Below, piece by piece: positions 6,911-16,113 of a stretch of DNA of 24,042 nt (position 1 is its first letter; each line of letters opens with the position of its first letter). Position numbers and translations under genes: made by a program. The stretch is taken from positions 16,398 to 40,439 of the IMG/VR virus record IMGVR_UViG_3300003892_000013, one strand, 5' to 3'. The DNA comes from a virus. The notes under the pieces are model-generated. The model did no database searches. It was given only the letters and a program-made list of their open reading frames with translations, and was not told where the DNA came from.

Positions 6911-7675
6911 TTAGATATTTTGTTCTTTATAAGCGTCATGATTTTCTCCTTTATAGACTATCAGCCCTTTTTTATTAAACCCGAATCCTTTAGTAAGATA
7001 AGTTAGAGTACACCTACAATGTGGATGTAACCCAAAAGCCGATGGCTGATCTTCGCCGCGCTTATGATAGCCTTGTTTTAGCTCACTAAATTTATATATC
7101 TTGGGCGTTACACCATCAGGCATTATATGTAATTTAATACATTCTTTACAGGTTTTATTATCTTTAACAACCACGAAAAATACATACGGATCTTGATCAC
7201 CAATACTAGATGCAACTCTAGAAATATCCATCATACTACCGATATTTCTAAATTTTGTGCCTTCAGATTCAACGATCGTTCGTAGATGTTTTTGAGCTTT
7301 ATCAAGTTCATCGTTAATAACATTTTGAATTTCTTCTTGATTAATACGCCCTTTTCTTAGATTGGCCTCTTTAACCATTCCGTCTACTTTTTCAGTTATA
7401 TTGGACTTAGTACGATTTTTTAAAGCTTCAATATAGCCATGCGCGCTATCTAATAAGCCTTTTAATGCATCTTGTTCAATTGGATTTGGCACACGATTTT
7501 GCATTGCTTGAACAAAAAGATGGGGCAAACCAAGGTTTTGTGCATGACCTATTAATAAAAGCTTTTTATACTTTAATTTAGGAATATCTCCAATAAATTG
7601 TAAAGCGATTTTGTCAAATAAATCTTCAACTATTCTTGCAATATTTTCTTTAGTAACACTAGACAAACCACGCAT
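6911..7675 (-). CDS. Minor head / head morphogenesis protein (Mu gpF, SPP1 gp7-like)
   Basis: The protein has 254 residues. The C-terminal part carries the typical cluster of this family: TCKECIKLH (C176, C179, H183) and LHPHCRCT (H217, H219, C220, C222), probably a zinc site. The N-terminal 160 are helical. In SPP1 and Mu the relatives bind the portal and help DNA exit or head assembly. Here it is the last gene of the terminase-portal operon, two genes after the portal, which is the usual neighbourhood. The ribosome site is weak (AAAAAGAAA). Confidence 0.7.
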   Translation of the reverse strand: MRGLSSVTKENIARIVEDLFDKIALQFIGDIPKLKYKKLLLIGHAQNLGLPHLFVQAMQNRVPNPIEQDALKGLLDSAHGYIEALKNRTKSNITEKVDGMVKEANLRKGRINQEEIQNVINDELDKAQKHLRTIVESEGTKFRNIGSMMDISRVASSIGDQDPYVFFVVVKDNKTCKECIKLHIMPDGVTPKIYKFSELKQGYHKRGEDQPSAFGLHPHCRCTLTYLTKGFGFNKKGLIVYKGENHDAYKEQNI

Positions 7676-7741
7676 GTCATTTCTTTTTAATTAATTTTTA
7701 TTAGATAGGATAGCCAATTCTTTTTAATATAATTAAGGATA

Positions 7742-8347
7742 TTAGCTATTTTTATTATCTATCATATTTTCTAAATTAAGCTGTGATACAATATCTTTAG
7801 AAGCGCGTTTTTCTTCTTCTTCCCATGATTTCATTACATTATTTATAATTTGCTCTTGCATTTCTAGAGCTTTTTTAGCATTGTCATTTAAATTAATCGC
7901 AGCACGAGGAGCAAAAAATGTGGGCTTGCGTATTTTAATGTTTTTGGCATTTTCCATGGATTTGATTAAAGAAATATTACCTTGATAAAGTTTTATATCA
8001 TTGAGTGTCTTTTTAAGATCTTGAACATCAGAATCTAATAATTCACTTTTTCCCAAGATGTCTTCTAGTTTTTTTATATATTGGTCTAGTTCAGAACCGT
8101 CTGGATGTTCAGAATCAAGAATTTTATCGTTTGATTCTTGAGTTTCAGTATTCGTTTGTTGATCTTCTAGCGTATTTTCATTACCGGTATGTTGATCTGC
8201 TTTATCTGTTTGCATCTGCTGCTGTATTTGTTCAATTTGCGCGTCTTTCATACCTTGTTCATATCCATCGCGCCAAGCTACGTCTACGGCATTCATGAAT
8301 TTCGCTTTAAGTTCTTGATACTTTTTTTTGTAATCAATTTGTGGCAT
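7742..8347 (-). CDS. Unknown helical protein between portal and minor head gene (201 residues)
   Basis: The N-terminus is basic and helical (YKKKYQELKAKFMNAVDVAW, 6-25). A Q/T/N/E-rich disordered stretch follows at about 37-76, then more helices, including a coiled-coil-like ELDQYIKKLEDILGKSELL. No cysteines or membrane segments are present. I do not recognise a family. The ribosome site is good (AAGGTGAT). It starts 8 bases after the portal stop, and its shape suggests a small assembly factor or internal head protein; this is inference. Confidence 0.55.
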   Translation of the reverse strand: MPQIDYKKKYQELKAKFMNAVDVAWRDGYEQGMKDAQIEQIQQQMQTDKADQHTGNENTLEDQQTNTETQESNDKILDSEHPDGSELDQYIKKLEDILGKSELLDSDVQDLKKTLNDIKLYQGNISLIKSMENAKNIKIRKPTFFAPRAAINLNDNAKKALEMQEQIINNVMKSWEEEEKRASKDIVSQLNLENMIDNKNS

Positions 8348-8355
8348 ATATCACC

Positions 8356-10200
8356 TTAAATATCGTTTTCTATATTTAGATAGTCTTCATCCTCATCTAA
8401 AGAATCTTGAATTTCCATTTTTAAAAATTCTAGCGTATGAGGTTTAGGGGCAAACATAGCTTTTAATGCATTGGGATTAATTTGTGCCATAAGTTGAATA
8501 AATTGTAATTGAAATGGATCACGCTTATATTTCATCATTGGATCAACTAATGCGGCAGGATCTTTAAAATAGGCAGATACAATTTTACTAACATCTTGAT
8601 ATTTATCTAATAAAAGCTGATAACGTTCATTAAATGGAAACGCCCCTCCAAGAATAGGCCCCACAGTAGGTTTATCGACCTCAGTAAGAAGTTCATCATA
8701 AGTCATATGTAAGGCAGAATCTTGTTGTAGACGTGTAGATTCTTGTTCTTTACTTTGAGCATCAATGCCTGATAATCGAATATCAACTAATTTTGCTAGT
8801 CCTGGATCTATAATAGGTAATAGTCGTAAATTAAAAAATGTTTGAAATTTAAGAATTAATGGACGTAGTCCAGAATCTCTAGAGGCTGTAAGTTTAAATT
8901 CATTATTGCTTTCAGAAAGGGTTTGAGAATTAGTGCCCCTAGATAGATGACCGTAACCTGGCATTTCATCTGGTGACATACCAAAAGCAGATAAAATATT
9001 TCTAGCCACTTGATCATAAGTGTATTGGAAATCGCCGTCTCCAGCTTTGTTGTCAATATTAACCCATTCTACTTTATCTGTGGAACCAATACCAAAAATA
9101 GGCGTTCGGAAACTGTTACTTACACTATTCATGTTGGCATTAAATTCTAGTTTAAGATCATCTAGTGTTGATTTGTCAACTTCATCTGATTGAATGACAA
9201 GCATACCTTTAGAAGCTCTACCATTTTGAAAATAAAGCTTAATATAGGCATCAATAGAAATATGCGTAGTAACAGAACTAACTACCGTATCAAGAGGAGA
9301 AACTGGATAGCCATTATGTTCAACATCTGTAGAGGGAAAAAGATTATAAACGATAAGTTCATTATGCGTAAAGGCTTGGCGGGGTGTACCGTCGATTACT
9401 TGTAACCAAGCATATTCGTCTTCTTTAAGTTTTTTGATATCGATATCAGGCTTATCTCCGGTTAAACTTTCTAACATTTTAAAAGCCATTTCACGAAGAT
9501 TATTACCTACATATTCGCCTTTGCGAACAGCTTTATAAATAGTGGCTACGTCTACCGGCCTGAAACGATGAAAGGGATAATTACCATCCGCATCTGGTTC
9601 TTTAGAGCGATCATAGATAATCTCGGTAGCAAACCTTCCGAATGCTAGACCATTATTAGTCTGAATACCCATAAAATCGGCAAGAGTCAATTTATCTTGT
9701 TGTTCAAGACCATAGTCATGGCCACAATTAAGTAATATTTGTTTTAAACGCTTAACTCTTTTTTCAACTTTAGCGTATTGTTCGGGAGAAAGACATCTCT
9801 CAAATTCCGGTTTAAGCTTTACCTCAATACCTATGTCAAAACGGTCTTTACGAATATGTCCATAAAGACTTAACATATTACTACGGGTTCTAAGGATTGC
9901 GGCGACTAAATGATCTGTAACACGTATCTGTTTGATCATTTCGTCTGGCAATAGACGTTGCTTAGATTTGAATAGTCCAAGATAGTTAGATGAGGGCGCA
10001 GGATGCTCTGTAAAAGCTAATCTAGGGGCTTTTTTATTAGCCGATCCAGTAGCTTGCATAATGGCGAACTGTAAAGGGGACATTTGTGCTTTTTCGAGCT
10101 TTTCTTCTGGTCCATCTATAAAGCTTACGCCAATTTTAGTAGCCTTAATATTCCGATCTATTTCGGAAGCGGCAGATTTATTTTGATTTTCGTCATTCAT
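8356..10200 (-). CDS. Portal protein
   Basis: The protein has 614 residues, within the portal range. Portals form the twelve-subunit ring at one head vertex through which DNA enters and leaves, and dock the terminase. Supporting stretches are RTRSNMLSLYGH (about 105-116), the clip/stem-like middle with HNELIVYNLFPSTDVEHNGY (279-298), and DQVARNILSAFGMSPDEMPG (398-417), where portals commonly carry a helix followed by a proline-rich turn. The C-terminus is acidic. It is separated from terL by one gene, as expected. The call rests on overall pattern and gene order. Confidence 0.8.
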   Translation of the reverse strand: MNDENQNKSAASEIDRNIKATKIGVSFIDGPEEKLEKAQMSPLQFAIMQATGSANKKAPRLAFTEHPAPSSNYLGLFKSKQRLLPDEMIKQIRVTDHLVAAILRTRSNMLSLYGHIRKDRFDIGIEVKLKPEFERCLSPEQYAKVEKRVKRLKQILLNCGHDYGLEQQDKLTLADFMGIQTNNGLAFGRFATEIIYDRSKEPDADGNYPFHRFRPVDVATIYKAVRKGEYVGNNLREMAFKMLESLTGDKPDIDIKKLKEDEYAWLQVIDGTPRQAFTHNELIVYNLFPSTDVEHNGYPVSPLDTVVSSVTTHISIDAYIKLYFQNGRASKGMLVIQSDEVDKSTLDDLKLEFNANMNSVSNSFRTPIFGIGSTDKVEWVNIDNKAGDGDFQYTYDQVARNILSAFGMSPDEMPGYGHLSRGTNSQTLSESNNEFKLTASRDSGLRPLILKFQTFFNLRLLPIIDPGLAKLVDIRLSGIDAQSKEQESTRLQQDSALHMTYDELLTEVDKPTVGPILGGAFPFNERYQLLLDKYQDVSKIVSAYFKDPAALVDPMMKYKRDPFQLQFIQLMAQINPNALKAMFAPKPHTLEFLKMEIQDSLDEDEDYLNIENDI

Positions 10201-10208
10201 AATTTACC

Positions 10209-11156
10209 TTATTCAACAGAAAGCATCAGCACATTGGCAGTAGAATCACTTTTATTGGTTATAGATAGCGAGTAAACAGTAGCAGTCCTCATAAATAAAC
10301 CAGGAGATACAACTAATCCGCCACTAAAAAAGGGCTGAATATTGTCCGTATTAGCACCATTGATATTTATATCACAATGTTTATCGGCTTCTATATAAAC
10401 AAATTGTTTAGCATTGGAGTAAATTGCTATAGCATTTGTAGTAATGGGACCTTCTTGTGGTAGTATGTTAATACTAAAAAATTCTAAGGCGTTTGCATAA
10501 ACTGCTGTAATTACATATGTACCTTGAGTTACAGGCGAAAATCCGCCATTAATGACCATTTTATCATTAACTTGAACGCCCGCAGCACTAAATATTTGAA
10601 TTTGTGAAGCAAAATTAGTGCCAAGAGTAATAGGGCCTTCTGCAAATGCGTTAGGATTAGCTACAGAAAAGCTAGTGGTAGTTTTACTAATTATTTTATT
10701 AAAGCCTTGATTGAGTGAATTAAACAGGTTTCCTATAAATACTGAATCACCTACCTGCACGGTAGTTAAATTAAATGGCGTGCCGCCAGTAGATGTAAAA
10801 GTAGCCACAGGACCATTGATAGTAACCGTGACTTGTGTAGTAGCATCTGCACCGGTAGCTCTTGGGATTCTAAAATTTGGGGCTGTACCGCCTACCCAAG
10901 AGAGTGTATAAATATTTGAAGTTAAAGGCTTAAGTGCAATAGAATATTGTGTTGTTAAATCTTGGGCTAATACTCTAGAACCGTTAAATAATTCCTTTGT
11001 TTCGCCAGGCGCTAATTGAACTGGTTGTTCTTGAGGATTACCTACCTGTATGCTATTTAGACTTCTATTCCACTTAAAATTATTAAGAGATGGATTATTT
11101 GAGGAATTTTTATCTTCGTAAGCATTTAAAAAAACTAGCAAATTTAATTGACTCAT
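10209..11156 (-). CDS. Beta-rich virion protein with an internal duplication
   Basis: The protein has 315 residues, almost all predicted beta, rich in T, N, S and G with one cysteine, as in phage surface proteins. Residues 133-177 and 194-239 are two copies of one unit: each starts VQVxD, passes through QGxxxI at the middle and ends EGPIT. The N- and C-terminal parts (SIQVGNPQEQPVQLAPGET; FVYIEADKHCDININGAN) probably form a separate barrel. It lies between terL and portal and is likely a head or neck decoration or fibre protein; the exact role is unknown. The start is backed by AGAGGT upstream. Confidence 0.6.
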   Translation of the reverse strand: MSQLNLLVFLNAYEDKNSSNNPSLNNFKWNRSLNSIQVGNPQEQPVQLAPGETKELFNGSRVLAQDLTTQYSIALKPLTSNIYTLSWVGGTAPNFRIPRATGADATTQVTVTINGPVATFTSTGGTPFNLTTVQVGDSVFIGNLFNSLNQGFNKIISKTTTSFSVANPNAFAEGPITLGTNFASQIQIFSAAGVQVNDKMVINGGFSPVTQGTYVITAVYANALEFFSINILPQEGPITTNAIAIYSNAKQFVYIEADKHCDININGANTDNIQPFFSGGLVVSPGLFMRTATVYSLSITNKSDSTANVLMLSVE

Positions 11157-11194
11157 TTAATAAACCTCTTTAGGCTTAGCCTACATTAAGATTG

Positions 11195-14100
11195 TTAGTC
11201 CATATTCCAATAGAACCCCCCCTTTTTTCCAGTACCTCGTGTACCTTTGGGGGTATCTGCAACACGCTTAGCTATTTCTTCTTTCATTTGCTGTGAATGG
11301 GTAGGATTGGTACTTTGCTGAACATCTTTTAATTGTTCTTCTGTCCATACTACATCTGGTCTGAATGACCCTTTGACCGGCCAAACATTTTGACCTATAT
11401 AACGTAAAGCGTCACAAATATCTGCAATGCCGCGCTCATCATCGGGCTTTAAAGTGACATTACCTTGTCCGTCAAGTTGAAATCGATGTTTACTAATAGC
11501 ACTAATAGCTTTTTTATTTGATTCATTTAGTATGACTTTAAACAGGCGTTTACCAGAAGCATTTGTTATTTTAGATCGTACCGCCTCAATACCGCCAAAT
11601 ACATCCTTTGTAAATGGAGGGCATTTCATGCCGTTTTTAATAAACGATTTAATATGCTGTGGATACGCTGTATCTGCAAACCATTTTACAACGTTATATT
11701 TATCTCTGAATGTCTTAGCTATTTCTAGCTGATCTACGAATTCAAGTCCTGGAGCCGCATATGTTTCCATTAGCCATACCTCTTCATTAGGAAGCACAGC
11801 GCAAATTACAATTACGAAATCGTGTATATATCCCCAGTCAACACCGGCATAGAATGAGATTCCTAAATTTTTCATTTCTTGGATTAAAGTAATATCTGTT
11901 ATTACACGCTTTGTAGGACCAAAAAGTGATTCATAGGCTTCTTTGGTGGTAATAACATTGCCTTTACCAGGTGTAGATACAAATCGTGGATAAACTAGAC
12001 CAGCAGAGCCCGGCTTCCAACACATTAATTGTGCCTCAGCAGTATCGGCATCATTTTCCGCAAATTTTTGAATAATCGAACTAATTGGCTTATAAAAACC
12101 ACCAGTAGCTGTTTCAGGCTTTTTAGCCAGTCTACCCTTACAAACAGGTAACAATGGGCATTTGGCGCATCCAGCGTATGCTTGAGGTATTAATTCCCAT
12201 TTAGATTTTTCAATATCAGGGATAGCCTCATATTCCTCTTTAGAAATTTGTTGTAACGGAAGATTTTTAAGTACATAACGATCTTCTTTTGGTTGGTCAG
12301 GTAGATGCCTTTCTTTAGGACATCTTTCTGTAACGTCAATGATATTCCAATTGACTATTTTATAATTCATTTGTGGCGCTTTTTCAATAGCTTGAGCCAT
12401 ATTGCCAAATGCATATTTGCGAGTAGAAAGATATACTTTTACTCCATGAATACCTTTACTATAGCCTACGATATTAACCCCTTCTTTAAGCGCTTTTGGA
12501 TCGGCCAGATCTAATTCGTCAAGAAATAAAACATTGGCATGTAAAGAATTCATGCCCTTTGGATTACAAATCACTATTTTAATAAATGGTTGCTTACCTT
12601 GTGGGGTTTTAAATCTAAATACACGCTTGTTTTGTGTAATATTTTCCCAGCCAGCCTTAGTCATAAGAGGCTCTACTTTAAGTAAAAAGTTTTCAATATA
12701 ACCAAGACCAACCGACGATTGCTCTTCAGTAGCAGCGGCATGTCCAATTTCTAGTTGGAAATGAAGTAAAAGTAATAATTCAAGAATAGCAACGGAAATT
12801 GTATTATGACTAATTAATCCGTTAGACCAATAGGAATGTTCATTTTCTACTGTTAAATCATAAAAATATTGAAGACCGGCATCTTCGACATTAAAAGTTT
12901 TCCACTTATTAAGTAGTATTTTTTTATATCTATTAACTACTTCTGTATCTTCTTTAGTAGTTAGTCCATTTGCTATATTTTTGTCCATCCATGTAATTAA
13001 TTTAGCAATTTTGTCATATGTAATCCCACGATTACATTGTTTAATTATTGGTTTTTTATATTTATTATTTTTAGTAAGTTTAGAATATTTGTCACTAATA
13101 TTAAGCAAATCTTTTATTTGAGAATAAGGCAATACGTCTTTATAGTTATAGGATTTTGGATTATTATTCTTTGTTATTTTTTTAGATTTGAGAATAATGT
13201 TTATTTTTTCTAATTTTCTGAGTTCGGCTTGATTTATTATAAGCTTACTAATTAAATGTTTTTGTAATTTATATTTTTCTTGATTATGTTCTACCCTAGA
13301 TTCAATTCCTAATGCCGCTAAAATAATCTGTATTTCATTAAAAAAAGAGCTATCGACAGTTTTAAGAAATCCGTCGCCATTTTTGCTCCAGGACATTTTT
13401 GTATCAAATAATCCAGCTATAAACCCTTTTATGGAATCTATGTGGCTATATATAAACGAAGGGACCCTTTTCCCCCATAAATAACTATGTGAAAGATCCC
13501 ATGATTTCAATAAATTAATCTCTTTTTTGTTGTACGTAATAAATTCGATGCTGTTTTTTAATATATTAAGCTTACCATTCGGAAAATATTCTTTACAAAA
13601 TGTTATATAAAATTTAGTAATATGAGGATTTGTATTGGTTAATATAAATTTATTATGCTTATCTATTAAAGATAAATCACCATTTCCAACTAATAAGCCC
13701 AAAAAGTAGCCAATCGCGTATTCTTTTGTCTCTACGCATGATTTAGACGGAGAAAAATTAATATCTAAATTTAGACAGATCAAATCGGTTTTGGGATTTA
13801 AATCTTTGCTTGCGATCCATTGTTCTTTGCCGTTTCTTAAACACCAATATCTATGTATAGGGGTTCCTGTTACTTTAAAGCCACCGTCTACATTAATAGT
13901 TAGTCCAGGCTTCATGCCTTCATAAAAAGTTTTGGTAACCTTTTGCCAAGAAAATCCAGTCCAAATAATATCCCCTTCTTTTACATCCTCTATATTTTTG
14001 AGACTATTTAAGCATATGATTTTAGTGCCCTTTTTTTGACATTTCATTCCTTCACGACAACTCATTAAAATATAGCCAGGATTTTTATCTCCGCTATTAT

Positions 14101-14296
14101 TTTTAAAAGTTTCATAAATCTGCCAAATAGCGTCTAATGGACTAGAATTGCTGTCGGGATCTGTAATTTCTAATGGGATATCCAAACCCAGGAAAAACAT
14201 CGCCCAATCTTTGATTTCTTGTGCCGATGAAAGCGCACCAAACATTAGGTCGGTATATTTTTGTTTTTCTGAATCATCTAGTATGCTAAAATCCAT
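11195..14296 (-). CDS. terL: Terminase large subunit interrupted by an intein
   Basis: The DNA-packaging motor has an ATPase and a nuclease domain. The reading frame is 1033 codons; removal of residues 86-498 leaves 620, normal for TerL. The Walker A region is SCREGMK (79-85) joined to T499. Walker B is VLFLDELD (acidic D593, E594). The RNase H-like nuclease has GVDWG (D820), FADTAY (D875) and ERGIADICDALRY (D959, D962). Between the domains is a four-cysteine cluster (C659, then CAKCPLLPVC at 710-719). The residue before the Walker A lysine is Met instead of the usual Gly. The ATG directly follows the groEL stop (TAA-ATG), so translation is coupled. A slippery A-AAA-AAG followed by G lies near the 3' end (11216-11228). 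Confidence 0.9.
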   Translation of the reverse strand: MDFSILDDSEKQKYTDLMFGALSSAQEIKDWAMFFLGLDIPLEITDPDSNSSPLDAIWQIYETFKNNSGDKNPGYILMSCREGMKCQKKGTKIICLNSLKNIEDVKEGDIIWTGFSWQKVTKTFYEGMKPGLTINVDGGFKVTGTPIHRYWCLRNGKEQWIASKDLNPKTDLICLNLDINFSPSKSCVETKEYAIGYFLGLLVGNGDLSLIDKHNKFILTNTNPHITKFYITFCKEYFPNGKLNILKNSIEFITYNKKEINLLKSWDLSHSYLWGKRVPSFIYSHIDSIKGFIAGLFDTKMSWSKNGDGFLKTVDSSFFNEIQIILAALGIESRVEHNQEKYKLQKHLISKLIINQAELRKLEKINIILKSKKITKNNNPKSYNYKDVLPYSQIKDLLNISDKYSKLTKNNKYKKPIIKQCNRGITYDKIAKLITWMDKNIANGLTTKEDTEVVNRYKKILLNKWKTFNVEDAGLQYFYDLTVENEHSYWSNGLISHNTISVAILELLLLLHFQLEIGHAAATEEQSSVGLGYIENFLLKVEPLMTKAGWENITQNKRVFRFKTPQGKQPFIKIVICNPKGMNSLHANVLFLDELDLADPKALKEGVNIVGYSKGIHGVKVYLSTRKYAFGNMAQAIEKAPQMNYKIVNWNIIDVTERCPKERHLPDQPKEDRYVLKNLPLQQISKEEYEAIPDIEKSKWELIPQAYAGCAKCPLLPVCKGRLAKKPETATGGFYKPISSIIQKFAENDADTAEAQLMCWKPGSAGLVYPRFVSTPGKGNVITTKEAYESLFGPTKRVITDITLIQEMKNLGISFYAGVDWGYIHDFVIVICAVLPNEEVWLMETYAAPGLEFVDQLEIAKTFRDKYNVVKWFADTAYPQHIKSFIKNGMKCPPFTKDVFGGIEAVRSKITNASGKRLFKVILNESNKKAISAISKHRFQLDGQGNVTLKPDDERGIADICDALRYIGQNVWPVKGSFRPDVVWTEEQLKDVQQSTNPTHSQQMKEEIAKRVADTPKGTRGTGKKGGFYWNMD
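12803..14041 (-). mobile_element. Intein in the terminase ATP-binding loop, homing nuclease degenerate
   Basis: This is a 413-residue protein intron spliced out after translation. Splicing residues are all present: Cys at position 1 (C86 of the frame), the block B TPIH (T145-H148), terminal SHN (H497, N498) and Thr499 as the first downstream residue. Inside is a LAGLIDADG homing nuclease domain with both helices recognisable: GYFLGLLVGNGDL (196-208) and FIAGLFDTKM (292-301). The catalytic acids are replaced by N205 and K300. The element should splice but probably cannot cut DNA to spread. It lies exactly between the Walker A Lys and Thr, so the terminase has no ATP site until splicing is complete. 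Confidence 0.9.
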
Positions 14297-16066
14297 TTAT
14301 GGTCTTTCATTGGCTTCGTTTACAAAATTATGCGGATGTTCTACGGCCCTCATAAAATCCGCATCAGCCTTGGCTTCGCTCCTTTCAAAAACTTCATCCC
14401 TTGGGTGACATACGATACCGCCCATCGTACCTAGAACTGTAGCAATACTAATGGCGTTTACAAGAGATTCTTCTACTGCTTTAGTTGCATCAAATAAGCC
14501 AAGTTCTTCTGCTTTACCAAATTTTTCGTTTTCAATGTCATAAACTAATTCTCTATCGTTTATTAATTTAGCTAAAATATCTTCTATTTCTGATGTATTG
14601 TAACCCGCATTGTCCAGCAAAGTAGTCGGTAACGCGAGCAAGGAAGGCGTAAGGACTTCTCTCGCAGGATCACCTTCTGGTAATTCTTGTGTAAGTTTCA
14701 TGGCCATGTCCAGAGATACGCGGCAACCGCCCGGTAACGCCCCATGAGAAATAGCCGAACGAACAGCGCATACGGCATCTTCACAACGATCATGAGCCTC
14801 TTTTAATTCACCATTGGAACCGCCATAAATAGTAAGTTTAGCGATTCCATTGGTGATTTTACCAATGCGTTCTTCTAGAAAAATCTTTTCAGCTTGGCTT
14901 TCTGCATTTTCTTTCATTTTTTTAAGTTCTTCTGCACGAACCTCAACGTTTACTGGATCTGGATCACCAATTACAGTGCTACGAAAACGATAACATTCAA
15001 AACTTTCCATACCAGCCCCAAGATCCTGTATAGTAGCAGTGCTTACTTGATCCTTAAGACCAAATACCTTAGCTCCAGTAAAGGCAGCTAAATCATATAA
15101 AAAATGAGTTTGGCTATTTAGAAATTGAGCCATAGGGGTCATTACTGGTAATACATTAATAGTACCAGGATTAGCGAAATTAAAGGCTAAGGTAGTAAGT
15201 ACATTTTCGCTGAATCCATGGGCAAAAATTACTATATTTTTAAAATCAGCGTTGCCTTCTACATATTTAGTGCCAATGGCGGCCAGTAATGGATCTATGG
15301 TTATTAGATCATTTAATGTACCGTCATATAAGAGAAATAAAGGCTTTTCTAGAAAGCAACGCTGATTTGCCTGGTCATTAATGAACGCATTATGCAATTT
15401 GCCAATACTTTCTTCATAACCAATTGGGATAGGAAATCCATCAATTCTTTGTACTTTATAACCCGGAGTGCCAGAAACTTCGCGAATAGTGACATGTGAA
15501 GCATCTCCATAGCCAATTTCTTCAAACGCCTGAATAACTGCATCGGCCATCTCTTCGTCACCGTTTGCAGAAATCTTGGCCACCATTTTAAGCATTTTCT
15601 TATTTTCTTCTCCGATAAGAATACTGCGAGAACGAATATAAGGAACTAAGATTTCTCTGGCCACTTTAGAGATTTTGCGGGCAGCCTTTTGAGGGCTGTA
15701 TTTTGGATTGTTCTCACAAAATTCAAATAGATTAGAAATAATATTATAAGCTAAAACTGTGGCTGTGGTGGTACCGTCTCCAGCCTCCGTTGCGGTGCGT
15801 TGAGCAACATCACGCGCTTGCTCTATAATAAGATGCTTATAGGCATCTATGGCACCTAAACTTTTAAATACAGTAACACCGTCTTTAGTATTTTTATTGG
15901 GAATGCCCGGATAATCGCTTTCAATCAAAATATTTCTACCGCCCGGCCCAAGAGTTCGGCCCACCATTGCGGATACTTCACTCATACTATCAAGGACTAG
16001 ATTTTTAAGTTTTTTCTGATCCGTTAGAAATATTTTGGGAGCACTTTTTGCTTTACGATGCGCCAT
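14297..16066 (-). CDS. groEL: Phage GroEL-type chaperonin
   Basis: The protein has 589 residues against about 548 in E. coli. It folds proteins in an ATP-driven ring. The equatorial domain is well kept: TLGPGGRNILIE (38-49), KDGVTV (D62), AGDGTTTATVLA (D97), ATP-hydrolysing D430 in DRCEDA, GALPGG (442-447) and DATKAVEESLVNA (526-538). The apical domain is very different: the substrate-binding stretch of E. coli (RGYLSPYF) is replaced by DGFPIPIGYE, and the APGFGDRR region has no match. The C-terminal GGM tail is missing. It is the first gene of the head operon, with AGGAGA before ATG, so it is probably made to fold virion proteins. A GroES-like gene lies at 18658. Confidence 0.95.
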   Translation of the reverse strand: MAHRKAKSAPKIFLTDQKKLKNLVLDSMSEVSAMVGRTLGPGGRNILIESDYPGIPNKNTKDGVTVFKSLGAIDAYKHLIIEQARDVAQRTATEAGDGTTTATVLAYNIISNLFEFCENNPKYSPQKAARKISKVAREILVPYIRSRSILIGEENKKMLKMVAKISANGDEEMADAVIQAFEEIGYGDASHVTIREVSGTPGYKVQRIDGFPIPIGYEESIGKLHNAFINDQANQRCFLEKPLFLLYDGTLNDLITIDPLLAAIGTKYVEGNADFKNIVIFAHGFSENVLTTLAFNFANPGTINVLPVMTPMAQFLNSQTHFLYDLAAFTGAKVFGLKDQVSTATIQDLGAGMESFECYRFRSTVIGDPDPVNVEVRAEELKKMKENAESQAEKIFLEERIGKITNGIAKLTIYGGSNGELKEAHDRCEDAVCAVRSAISHGALPGGCRVSLDMAMKLTQELPEGDPAREVLTPSLLALPTTLLDNAGYNTSEIEDILAKLINDRELVYDIENEKFGKAEELGLFDATKAVEESLVNAISIATVLGTMGGIVCHPRDEVFERSEAKADADFMRAVEHPHNFVNEANERP

Positions 16067-16101
16067 GTATTTCTCCTATATACTTTTTTATATCACAATG
16101 C

Positions 16102-16111
16102 TATGATCATA
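16102..16111. promoter_or_regulatory. Palindromic TATGATCATA between divergent operons
   Basis: The 47-base gap between groEL and the helicase gene contains a perfect palindrome that gives a -10-like TATGAT on both strands. On the plus strand it ends 6 bases before the ATG at 16114, with no ribosome site between, so a leaderless message is possible. On the minus strand it would give a leader of about 30 bases containing the groEL ribosome site. No clear -35 box is seen on either side. Confidence 0.35.
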
Positions 16112-16113
16112 AA

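Noticed and set aside
8856-15561. Short open frames on either strand inside portal, the 315-residue gene, terL and groEL
   Set aside because: They overlap clearly coding frames with conserved motifs and have no support of their own.
16048-16113. Longer start of the helicase at 16048
   Set aside because: It lies inside the groEL coding region and across its ribosome site; helicase similarity begins after 16114.
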